Below are positions 33,719 to 42,434 of a DNA stretch of 64,000 bases, in pieces. The translations under genes were made by a program, and so were the position numbers. This stretch comes from an uncultured Caryophanales bacterium (GTDB taxonomy: Bacteria; Bacillota_I; Bacilli_A; RFN20; CAG-826), in assembly GCA_905197045.1 (NCBI GenBank), contig CAJJXG010000005.1, positions 1 to 64,000 of the forward strand. Direction: 5' to 3'. Under the pieces are notes generated by a model. The model ran no database searches. It was not told where the DNA came from and was given only the letters and a program-made list of their open reading frames with translations. Each line of letters opens with the position of its first letter. Within the stretch, counting starts at the first letter, position 1.

Positions 33719-36640
33719 TTATTTAATATTATTTTTTGCTTCGATTGCTGCAGCAATATCATTAATATCTGCATTAAAATCATTTAATGCATAGAGCGCA
33801 GGATCGATAGTAACTGTACATCCTTTATAACCTTGATATGTTGCACTGCCATCATCACAGCCAAGTCTATATCCACAAAGTCTCGCTATATTATTATTAC
33901 TTAAAGTCCATGTATAGACATGGTCGATTTTATTGCCATTTTCCATGTAGAAACGTAATTGTCTATTACCATCAATCATAGAAATTACACCATAAAGAGT
34001 TTCTGAGCCATCTTCTAATGCGTCAAGTTGCTCTTGACTTAAAGTATACTCTTTAGCCCCATTAGCAAACTCAATATTACCACCAAGCCAGTCACCGCCA
34101 TTCCAAAGTTGTGCATTATAAGTATCTCCATTAGGAACAAATTTGATTTCAGGAGTTGGCAGGCCAGCATTTCCCCAGAATCTATAGCAGAATTTAAACG
34201 AAATATTTTCTCCATCTGGTTTTTTATCGGTAATGCCATCAACTTTCATTTCAATTGTTGATACCATTGTTCCAATAGCATCACCACCTACACCGCCGAA
34301 TTTAATCAAATCAATATCCTTATTTGTATCGTTATCTTTTGGGCCACGTACTTCATAATTTAAGACACTTTGATCATCAAAGTCTTCTTTTGTGAAGCCT
34401 TTAGCACCAATAAGTTCTTCACTTGGGTTAACATCACCAAGTTGAATAAATGTTGGGTCTTTAGTTATAGAAGATTCTTTGCCACTAGCATCGAGTGTTG
34501 TATCGGTATCCCATCTTCTACCATCAATGTATCTTGGATAATACTCTTCAGGGAAATAACAGAAGCCATGATCATGTTTAACGCCATCGGATGTGGTAGT
34601 AATAATACTCATATTATTTCCAACTTTTCTTAATTCAATTTTAAGACCTGTTGAACTAATTAAATTTCTTACTTCTTGTTTGCTTAAACGATCTCTATAA
34701 GTAATACCTCCCGAAACATCTTGTTTTTGCGGGAAATTAGTATATGCTTCAATCATCCAAGCATTATTACGCCAGACAATTGCCCAAGAGAATTCTTGGT
34801 TATTTGTATCTTCCCAATTCTTTTTATTTCTACACCACCATTGTTCAGTAAATCTAACAACATTTTTATCATCTCGACCATTATATAGTCCGGAAGTAGC
34901 GGCTTGTTTGAAATTATCGTTTTCATCAAATACCAAGCTTGCTGAAATATTATTTTGAACAACGGTTGTTGTATAAGCAAAATCATTTGTAAAATCACCT
35001 ATTCCACCAACATGATCCGCGTTAAATAATTGAGCATCTTTAACTTTGATATTTCCGCTACTTGTAAAAATAGATTTATAAAGTTTGATACTTGGACCGG
35101 TTCCATCTTCTTCACCAAAACTTAAGTTATCTAATGATTCAATACGTTTATTTGAACCTGTTGATAAAGAAACTTTGTAACTATTATTTTTTGGAGCTGT
35201 AGCCTTATATTGATATGTTCCATCTTCAAGCTTTAAAACTTCTAAAGTTCCAGTTAAGTCGTTTCCACTTCTTAAATTGAATTGCTTGCCACTAATCTCA
35301 GTATCATAATCAATACCATCATTAAGTTCTATTGCACCAGTTAAGCTAACTCTCTTATAAGGAATTGCTTCTCCTTTTAAAGCTGAAAATGTCGCACCAA
35401 ATCCATCGCCAAAAACACCAGCATCAAAACTATCGCTTTCAAAATTAATTTTTCCATCTACATAAGCAAGTAAGCCAGTTGCAAAAGTTGGGTCTTCTAA
35501 TTTAGCTTCAATTATCTCTTCGCCATTCATGACATAAATTGAATAGAAGTTGCTATCTCTTTGAACAAAGATGTTAAGTCCATCATTACTATCAAGCTTA
35601 GAAACGATTTCTGCAGGTAAAAGAACTTTTTCGCTAGTTCTTCCGTTTAATGACATGTAAATTGACCATACGCCATTGTCAAATGAAACGGCTGGGAAAG
35701 AATCTGTGCCCGTTCCATCGCTCCATAATAAGATTTCATACAACATCTTATTGCCGGTCTCTTCTAAAGCTCCATCAAATGGATCTTTTGTAATTTCACC
35801 ATCTTTTACTAAAGGAAGTGGAGCTTTTATTTTTAAATTCAAACCAAATGTAAAATCTTCTGCAATACGACCATTTTGAATAAAGTTAAAAATTTGTTTT
35901 TGAGCAGTGCCGCCATTAAATGGAAGTTCAACAGTTCCTACACCATTGAAAATAAAATTATCACCTAAGAATTTTTCTGGTAATTTAAAATCCTTGCTGC
36001 CATCTTTATCAAACTTAACTCCTTCTTCTAATGTAACAGTTTTAAAATTATTACTGCCATTATAGTTAAGAGAAAGTGTTTTAAATGAAATTGTATATGT
36101 TCTAGCCTTATCAACTGTAATTTGATAAGAAACTTGACCATCAGCATCAACAGTTAAATAAGCAGATCTAGTTGATTCTAAATCATCTTTAAAATATAAA
36201 CTTGAATAATCTAAATATTCGGTTGGGAATTTTTCTCCGCCCATGGTGATAGTGCCACTAATTACATAAACATCCTTTTTAGCATAAGTAAAAATTTTAA
36301 CTTCACCAAGTTTGATATCATCTTCAGTTACGGTATATGTATAGTTGCCATCACTTGATAAAGTTTGTGCTTTTCCGTTAATTATAACTTCACTAACTGT
36401 ATATCCTTCAAGTCTAGCTTCGACTTTAAAAGAAATAGTTGTTCCGACTTTGACTAAATCACCATTTTTAATTCCTGTTAAAGTTGTTGTTGTAAAATTA
36501 TCATTAACAACGACTTTAGCTTCGATATTTTCAACAGGGACTTCATCAAAATTCGATACTTCTCCACAACTTGTAAGTGCCGAGCCAACGCCTAATATCA
36601 TCAAGCTGCTTAACGCAACTGCTAAAAGTTTTTTCTTCAT
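33719..36640 (-). CDS. Large surface lipoprotein with repeated beta-sandwich modules
   Basis: A 973-aa lipoprotein (lipobox ALTSC) with no recognised catalytic domain. An N-terminal Ig/B-repeat-like domain is followed by three similar regions of roughly 170 residues, centred near residues 327, 622 and 847. Each has a buried-Trp strand (NGVWSIYMSLNG, NNAWMIEAY, NGGDWLGG) and a later helix-turn segment such as LPAEIVSKLDSNDGLN or LSQEQLDALEDGSE. They resemble LamG/concanavalin-type carbohydrate-binding folds. It probably binds glycan for the nearby transporter. ATG 36640 is chosen because AGAGGAAA lies upstream and the signal peptide starts there. Hairpins flank the gene on both sides. Confidence 0.75.
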   Translation of the reverse strand: MKKKLLAVALSSLMILGVGSALTSCGEVSNFDEVPVENIEAKVVVNDNFTTTTLTGIKNGDLVKVGTTISFKVEARLEGYTVSEVIINGKAQTLSSDGNYTYTVTEDDIKLGEVKIFTYAKKDVYVISGTITMGGEKFPTEYLDYSSLYFKDDLESTRSAYLTVDADGQVSYQITVDKARTYTISFKTLSLNYNGSNNFKTVTLEEGVKFDKDGSKDFKLPEKFLGDNFIFNGVGTVELPFNGGTAQKQIFNFIQNGRIAEDFTFGLNLKIKAPLPLVKDGEITKDPFDGALEETGNKMLYEILLWSDGTGTDSFPAVSFDNGVWSIYMSLNGRTSEKVLLPAEIVSKLDSNDGLNIFVQRDSNFYSIYVMNGEEIIEAKLEDPTFATGLLAYVDGKINFESDSFDAGVFGDGFGATFSALKGEAIPYKRVSLTGAIELNDGIDYDTEISGKQFNLRSGNDLTGTLEVLKLEDGTYQYKATAPKNNSYKVSLSTGSNKRIESLDNLSFGEEDGTGPSIKLYKSIFTSSGNIKVKDAQLFNADHVGGIGDFTNDFAYTTTVVQNNISASLVFDENDNFKQAATSGLYNGRDDKNVVRFTEQWWCRNKKNWEDTNNQEFSWAIVWRNNAWMIEAYTNFPQKQDVSGGITYRDRLSKQEVRNLISSTGLKIELRKVGNNMSIITTTSDGVKHDHGFCYFPEEYYPRYIDGRRWDTDTTLDASGKESSITKDPTFIQLGDVNPSEELIGAKGFTKEDFDDQSVLNYEVRGPKDNDTNKDIDLIKFGGVGGDAIGTMVSTIEMKVDGITDKKPDGENISFKFCYRFWGNAGLPTPEIKFVPNGDTYNAQLWNGGDWLGGNIEFANGAKEYTLSQEQLDALEDGSETLYGVISMIDGNRQLRFYMENGNKIDHVYTWTLSNNNIARLCGYRLGCDDGSATYQGYKGCTVTIDPALYALNDFNADINDIAAAIEAKNNIK

Positions 36641-36684
36641 AATTTTTCCTCTAATTATATTAAAACCTTGCAAAACTCAATTAT

Positions 36685-36717
36685 ATTTGTGGACAATCTA
36701 GAAAATTGCCCACAAAT
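36685..36717 (-). promoter_or_regulatory. Intergenic hairpin upstream of the large lipoprotein
   Basis: In the minus-strand RNA a 13-bp stem forms from ATTTGTGGGCAAT and ATTGTCCACAAAT across a 7-nt loop. One pair is G-U in this RNA but would be an A-C mismatch in the opposite RNA, which supports a function in the transcribed strand, such as processing or 5' stabilisation. Confidence 0.55.
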
Positions 36718-36726
36718 ACTAATTGT

Positions 36727-38673
36727 TTACTTAAGGAGATCCTCCTTAGTTTGCCCTTGATATACTGCAGCATTTGAAACGTAAGTTATAAAGTTAGGAT
36801 TTGTTTCATTAGCATCAGTAAGATCAATGTATTGCCACATAACCTCGCCTTTATTTTTGAAAGGTTGAGTTAAGAGTTCGACATAACTTCCACCATCTCT
36901 TTGATACAAGAGTGAGTAATCTTCTTGTGTTGTACAGTAAACTAAATTAAGTCCTTTGGTACCTAAATTTTTTGCCATTTCAAATTCAACACTTCCTTCT
37001 TCTGGTTTAGCAGATGGGTTCCAGAAAATATGTTCAATATCATTGCCCTCTTTTTGATCACCCATTACTTTAACACGCCATACGCCATCCCATTGTAGGA
37101 TTTGAAAATTAAATTCACCAATAGTATTGACTTTATCTTCTTTCTTATAGAACCAACATCTAAATTCAACATTGTATCTTGCTGGATCTTCGTTTGGAAT
37201 TAAGATACCTTCTTCGTCAAGATCGCCTTCAATTTTGACGTTAAGATGTAATGCATTATTTTTACTAGAAATAAGACTATCAAAATCACCAGAAACGTCA
37301 GCAAATTTTGCTTGTGTGCCATGAGTTGCCATGTCATTAATTGCGATAGAACGATCACCACCATAAACATGTTTATTAATTGTAATATCTGGTAAACTAT
37401 CTTCTCCGTCTATTTCAAATCTTTGAATAGCATAGCCATGAAGTGTAGAATAGACAGTCATTTCACCAACAATGTCTGATGGAACATTCTTGACTGTATA
37501 CGAAGTGTTATCTTCGTTAACTTCTACATCATATGAAACGCCTTGAGCGAATAACTCAAATCTTAATGAATCGCCATCATCTAATTGAATATCTTCGTAA
37601 CTAATTTTCTTTGTTACATCATTAACATCTTCAGGGATTGGTTCGAAATTTAAAACTAATTTTGTATCTTCAACTACACTCATTAAAGTAATAAATGGTT
37701 TACCTTCTTTGTATGAAATAGATGGAAGATAATCTTCACCATTTACAGAAAGATCTTTTATTCTATATCCTTCTTCAACATCAATATTAATTGTAACGTT
37801 TCCTTGATATTCAACGTATTTTTCGGTGTACGAAATGCTTCCGCCTTCGCTAACTTCTGATTCAAAATCAACGTGTTTTAAACCTTCATTTGTGAAAATA
37901 AACCAAGATTGTGGATTTCCCCAACCAAAACCATTCTTAGAACTTGCAGTATCCCACCAAATACGACCACTGCCTACATCATAACTATTTGATTGAATTA
38001 AAGCAGGATGTAAATTGATTATGATATCGTTTTTGTTTTCTGGTAAGGTGATATTTTGCATTTTTTCAAAATATTCCCAAGGCATGAAAGCTTCAATTGT
38101 ATAGCCTTCTTTTTGTACAGTGGTGTTGACTTTACCATCGCCACCTTTTACTGCAAAAGCTTCGAAAGGCGCATATTCATATGGAGCATCAAGACCTTCC
38201 CAGTTTCCACGGAATTGTAATTTTGGATAAACTTTTCCATCAAGAGAAAAATCAATTTCATAAGCATTTGATTCGATTGTTGTTGGATTATTTAAGGCTA
38301 AATAACATTCAACGCCACTATTTTCAAATGATTTTCTTAATGGGTTAGCAAATAGCAAACTATCATCAACATCAAAAGCTAAATATAAACCTTTATCATC
38401 AACAGTAGTTGTTGTTCTAACAGCCATTCCACTTGTTGGATCCGTTCTTTCTAGCCAAACCAAATCTTTATAAATACTTTCATCAAATTTGCCATCAATG
38501 GTAATTGTATCTTTTAAAGATCCTCTTTCAGGTAGAGGTATTGTAGGATTTGTATATCCATCAAATTTGCCATTAGGATCATCTACCCAATTTTCGGTAA
38601 CACCACCACAACTTGTGATACCTGTTACTCCAACTAATAAGGTAGCTAATGCAAAATAATTTTTTCTTCTCAT
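36727..38673 (-). CDS. Surface lipoprotein with CBM9-like domain
   Basis: A 648-aa lipoprotein (lipobox GITSC, C22). Residues ~50-240 resemble family 9 carbohydrate-binding modules / DOMON-like sandwiches: DTITIDGKFDESIYKDLVWLE, then DDKGLYLAFDVDDSLL and YTIEAFMPWEYF. B-repeat-like strands follow (GYRIKDLSVNGEDYL), then a C-terminal module with QWDGVWRVKV that resembles the repeats of the next lipoprotein downstream. It probably displays a glycan-binding surface protein. It lies 13 nt after the GH43 gene in the same operon. Confidence 0.75.
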   Translation of the reverse strand: MRRKNYFALATLLVGVTGITSCGGVTENWVDDPNGKFDGYTNPTIPLPERGSLKDTITIDGKFDESIYKDLVWLERTDPTSGMAVRTTTTVDDKGLYLAFDVDDSLLFANPLRKSFENSGVECYLALNNPTTIESNAYEIDFSLDGKVYPKLQFRGNWEGLDAPYEYAPFEAFAVKGGDGKVNTTVQKEGYTIEAFMPWEYFEKMQNITLPENKNDIIINLHPALIQSNSYDVGSGRIWWDTASSKNGFGWGNPQSWFIFTNEGLKHVDFESEVSEGGSISYTEKYVEYQGNVTINIDVEEGYRIKDLSVNGEDYLPSISYKEGKPFITLMSVVEDTKLVLNFEPIPEDVNDVTKKISYEDIQLDDGDSLRFELFAQGVSYDVEVNEDNTSYTVKNVPSDIVGEMTVYSTLHGYAIQRFEIDGEDSLPDITINKHVYGGDRSIAINDMATHGTQAKFADVSGDFDSLISSKNNALHLNVKIEGDLDEEGILIPNEDPARYNVEFRCWFYKKEDKVNTIGEFNFQILQWDGVWRVKVMGDQKEGNDIEHIFWNPSAKPEEGSVEFEMAKNLGTKGLNLVYCTTQEDYSLLYQRDGGSYVELLTQPFKNKGEVMWQYIDLTDANETNPNFITYVSNAAVYQGQTKEDLLK

Positions 38674-38686
38674 ATTTCACTCCTCG

Positions 38687-40534
38687 TTATTCAGCATTGC
38701 TAGTTTTGCTTAAAACTTTAATTTCATTAACGCATAATTCGCTGAAGGTAATCGCAGAATCATAACCACCATGAGCAGGAACCTCTTCTTTTGTAGCAGG
38801 AGAAATTGTTAAAGTCATTTTCTTAATATCGAGTGGGTTAAATTCTGCAACAGCACTAAAGCCTGGACGAATGACATCAACATCAAGAGCACTGGTTGCG
38901 CCCACCCAATCAAATGGAACATTTTCAATACCTTTAAGTGTTGTTGTTCCATCTGAATTAACTACTTCAAATTCAATCCTATCAACATCATAAAAAGCAT
39001 TTTCCATGTAAATTGAGTTATAAACCATTACGGCTTTCACGCCTTTTTGAACTTCTTGCCATTCAAGTTCAATTGTAGTTGTATCTTTAAATTCACTGGC
39101 TTTAACATATTTTGAATAACAAGCTTCATTAGCAGCACGGTTGATTTGCAAGAAATCATCTGTCATATACTTTGCGCTCGAACCATCTACTAAATTTGTT
39201 GCTTTAATTTCTGCCTCTGGTGCGACATTTTTATATCCACTAGCAAATTCAGGTAAAGGTTGAATTGAAGTTGTAGGTCCGTTGACATACAAAATATCTA
39301 AGTCTTCACCTTTTTCGTCTTTTATAGTTAACCACTTAACAGGGTCAACATTAGGATGTCTATTACCACCACCGACATTTGGATCGTTATGTTTATGGTA
39401 AATCATATAAAGTTGGCCATTTACAGTTATAAAGCCATGATGTCCAGGACCTGAAACATCATCTCTTAATGAAGCATCAGTTGAAAGTAATAAACCTCCT
39501 TCTGCTTCATTTAATTTTGTATATGGAGCCAAAGGTGAAGAACCATCATTAACAGCTTGAATAACAGAATATGTTCTATCGCCATAACCATTAATAGAAA
39601 GAGTTAAATAATAATGTCCTTTCCCATTTTTGTCCTTATGATATAAAACTTGTGGTCCTTCATTAATTTGACTATTTTCATATGTAGGCTTACTACTATT
39701 TGGGTCATTTGTTTTATGAAGTTGGTCAGTTATATGAGTTAATGTTTCATATTTTGGTGTTAACCAATCTTCCATTTCGCAAGCAAAAATATCACCATCG
39801 GCCCAGAATAAATATTTCTTTCCTGTTTGAGGATCCTTAAAAGGATGGAAATCAATTCCAGTAGGATAATCTCTATTACTGTTATATCCAAAATGCTCAT
39901 ACGCTCTCTTCATTTTGTATGGATCCCATGTTGAATATTGTAAGAAAGTATTTTCTTTTGCATGGTCAACAAGAGGTGTACCATCTATCCAACGATAATC
40001 TGTGTGTTGAATGAATTCAAACTTTCTAGGAGTTTCTCCAACAGCAACATAAGGGATGTATTTCATTCCAGAATATGAGGTATCTGGTGATGCGCTACAG
40101 AAGAAATAATATAAACCTGTATCTTCATCATAAATACATTCAGGTGCCCAGCAATCACTTTGTAAGCAAACCGATTGACTTGGGTATTTAGACGTTTCTT
40201 GATAAGATAAGACAGGTCCAATAGGTTCCCAATTGGTTAAATCAGTACTTTTGTAGCCTTTAAAACCAGCCCCAGTAGTTGCATAAAGATAAAACATACC
40301 ATAATCTGGGTCTTCAGGATCAGTAATTTGAATTACCGATGGATCTGGTCCATATATTTTTTGATCATTACGATAAAAAATATTTTCATCGAATTTTACT
40401 TTTCCAGTTGTTTCGTCGATATCAGTCATTGAATCGTATCCAATACGATAAATCGTGAGATCTTGTGCACCACAACTTGCAAGCGTAAGACTTAAAAAGG
40501 TAGCACATAAAGGTAAAAGAATTTTCTTATGCAT
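38687..40534 (-). CDS. GH43-family glycosidase lipoprotein
   Basis: A 615-aa lipoprotein (lipobox TLASC) exposed at the surface. Five-bladed propeller features of GH43: YGPDPSV with the general-base Asp, a WAPE segment (CWAPECIY), FHPFKDP with the middle Asp region, and INEGPQV carrying the acid Glu. The C-terminal ~150 residues form a beta-sandwich accessory domain. GH43 enzymes act on arabinan or xylan side chains; which one cannot be settled here. It follows the permease genes, so it probably trims oligosaccharides before import. Confidence 0.85.
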   Translation of the reverse strand: MHKKILLPLCATFLSLTLASCGAQDLTIYRIGYDSMTDIDETTGKVKFDENIFYRNDQKIYGPDPSVIQITDPEDPDYGMFYLYATTGAGFKGYKSTDLTNWEPIGPVLSYQETSKYPSQSVCLQSDCWAPECIYDEDTGLYYFFCSASPDTSYSGMKYIPYVAVGETPRKFEFIQHTDYRWIDGTPLVDHAKENTFLQYSTWDPYKMKRAYEHFGYNSNRDYPTGIDFHPFKDPQTGKKYLFWADGDIFACEMEDWLTPKYETLTHITDQLHKTNDPNSSKPTYENSQINEGPQVLYHKDKNGKGHYYLTLSINGYGDRTYSVIQAVNDGSSPLAPYTKLNEAEGGLLLSTDASLRDDVSGPGHHGFITVNGQLYMIYHKHNDPNVGGGNRHPNVDPVKWLTIKDEKGEDLDILYVNGPTTSIQPLPEFASGYKNVAPEAEIKATNLVDGSSAKYMTDDFLQINRAANEACYSKYVKASEFKDTTTIELEWQEVQKGVKAVMVYNSIYMENAFYDVDRIEFEVVNSDGTTTLKGIENVPFDWVGATSALDVDVIRPGFSAVAEFNPLDIKKMTLTISPATKEEVPAHGGYDSAITFSELCVNEIKVLSKTSNAE

Positions 40535-40549
40535 ATTATCCTCCCAAAA

Positions 40550-41482
40550 TTATTCTTTTCCTCCTCCAACAGCAATTCCTTCAATAAAGAAACGTTGGAA
40601 AATTAAATAAACAATTAATAATGGCACTAAAGAGAAAATCGCAATAGCGCATTGTTCAGCTGGCTGTCCAAATGATGATTGCATCATTGAAACAGCAAGT
40701 TGCAAAGTATACGTTTTTGGTTCGCCAGTTAAATAAAGTAATGGACCTTGGTAGTTATTGTAATTACCAACAAAAGCGAATATAAATTGAGCAATAAATG
40801 CTGGCATTGTTTCAATAATCATAATTCGCCAATAAATTGTGAAAGGCCCAAGACCATCAATTTTTGCAGCTTCAACTATTTCTGTTGGAATTGACATCAT
40901 ATAACTTCTTAAAAAGAAGATAGTCATAATTGAGCCAAATAAACTAGGAATAATTAAAGGAGCATATCCAGGTACCCATCCCAGTGAATCGTAGAAAATG
41001 TAAGATGGGATGCTTAAAGTTCCAGTAGGAATCATGATTGTGATTAACATAATCATGAAAAGAACTTCTTTGCCTTTAAATTTAAGTTTTGCATAAGCGA
41101 ATGCTGCTAAGCCAGAGACAAAAAGCCCTGCAAAACAACATATCAAGCTAGACCATATAGTATTTAAAAAACCGACAGCAATTGATGAATAGCCTTCCCA
41201 AATAAGGTTTGGATCGTTTAAGAAAATGTTTGTATAACTATCAAAATTAACATTTTCTGGCCACCAAATAAAACTCATTTGAGCCATTGTTTCATCATAT
41301 GGTGTAATTGATTGGACAAAAATTGTATAAAATGGAACCATCAAAAGAAATGCATAAAATAAACAAGCTGCAAAAATTACAATTTTCCAAATTAATTTGG
41401 TTGTACGACTTTTTCTTCTTGCATTTCTTTCTTCAGGAGTAGCAATTCTTCTATTTGTTAATGTCATTTCCATATTATTCAT
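40550..41482 (-). CDS. CUT1 sugar ABC permease (MalG-like)
   Basis: A 310-aa inner-membrane permease with six predicted helices. The EAA loop that docks the ATPase reads EAAKIDGLGPFTIYWRI. An N-terminal Arg-rich cytoplasmic segment precedes helix 1. It overlaps the MalF-like partner by 8 nt. Together they would form the channel of an oligosaccharide importer fed by the lipoprotein at 42435-44333 and powered by the ATPase at 44352-46280. Confidence 0.95.
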   Translation of the reverse strand: MNNMEMTLTNRRIATPEERNARRKSRTTKLIWKIVIFAACLFYAFLLMVPFYTIFVQSITPYDETMAQMSFIWWPENVNFDSYTNIFLNDPNLIWEGYSSIAVGFLNTIWSSLICCFAGLFVSGLAAFAYAKLKFKGKEVLFMIMLITIMIPTGTLSIPSYIFYDSLGWVPGYAPLIIPSLFGSIMTIFFLRSYMMSIPTEIVEAAKIDGLGPFTIYWRIMIIETMPAFIAQFIFAFVGNYNNYQGPLLYLTGEPKTYTLQLAVSMMQSSFGQPAEQCAIAIFSLVPLLIVYLIFQRFFIEGIAVGGGKE

Positions 41483-42431
41483 CCACCCATTTCTTTCTTA
41501 GATAGAAGTTAATCATTGATATAAAGAAAATGATTACAAATAATGCCCAACTCATAACACTTGCAACAGGCATATCTCCGCCAATTCCAACAGCGCCTTT
41601 GTTATAAATATAAAGAACTGTTGTTAATCCCATGTTGCCAGGTCCTGCATAGCCAGCCCATGCATCAGGCCCTCTAGCGGCAAACATTTGAGCCATATCG
41701 AAGGTTTGCAAACCATTAATAATGCCGGTCATAAGAAGGAAAAATGTTGTTGGGGCAATTGCTGGAAAAGTAATATGAGTAAATTTCTTCCAGGCATTTG
41801 CACCATCAATATCACTAGCTTCATATAAAGATGGATTTACCGCACTTAATGCAGCTTTATACATAACAATTCCATAACCTGGGGCTTGCCATATACAAGC
41901 AATAATGATCATCCAAGGATAAGCACCATAATCGTGATACCATTTTACTGGAGATAGACCAAAGGCCTGTAAAACGCTATTTATAATTCCATAGTCTTCG
42001 TTAAACATCCAAATCCACATTAATGAAACAGCAATTGAAGAACAAATATATGGAATAAAATAAATAATTTGAAATATTTTGTGACCAAAAGGTTTTTTAC
42101 TTAATAAAACCGACATTAATAAGGCTATACAAAGCGAAATTAATTGGTTTAAACATAATAGAAATGATACACCTATTGATAAATAAAATTTTGTATCAGT
42201 GAATACCTCAGCGAAGTTTGCGAAATTATTCCATTGTAGTGTCGATAAGTCGGAATACTCCATATCGAAAAATTGAATAAAAAAGGAAATCGCTAAAGGA
42301 AATATATTAAAGAAAATATAACCTAAAATTGGTATTCCTACGAAGATGTAGGCCCACATTGCCTCACGAGTGAGCCTTTTCTTCTTTCTTATATTAGTAG
42401 ATAATTTTCTATTATTTAGACTAAACTCCAT
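41475..42431 (-). CDS. CUT1 sugar ABC permease (MalF-like)
   Basis: A 318-aa permease with six helices and the EAA loop EASDIDGANAWKKFTHITFP. It pairs with the MalG-like protein. It starts 3 nt after the binding-protein gene and overlaps the next permease by 8 nt. Confidence 0.95.
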   Translation of the reverse strand: MEFSLNNRKLSTNIRKKKRLTREAMWAYIFVGIPILGYIFFNIFPLAISFFIQFFDMEYSDLSTLQWNNFANFAEVFTDTKFYLSIGVSFLLCLNQLISLCIALLMSVLLSKKPFGHKIFQIIYFIPYICSSIAVSLMWIWMFNEDYGIINSVLQAFGLSPVKWYHDYGAYPWMIIIACIWQAPGYGIVMYKAALSAVNPSLYEASDIDGANAWKKFTHITFPAIAPTTFFLLMTGIINGLQTFDMAQMFAARGPDAWAGYAGPGNMGLTTVLYIYNKGAVGIGGDMPVASVMSWALFVIIFFISMINFYLRKKWVDE

Positions 42432-42434
42432 AAA

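Noticed and set aside
33676..33783. Longer N-terminus for the GH3 enzyme
   Set aside because: The extra 36 residues overlap the upstream lipoprotein gene and hairpin and are not GH3-like.
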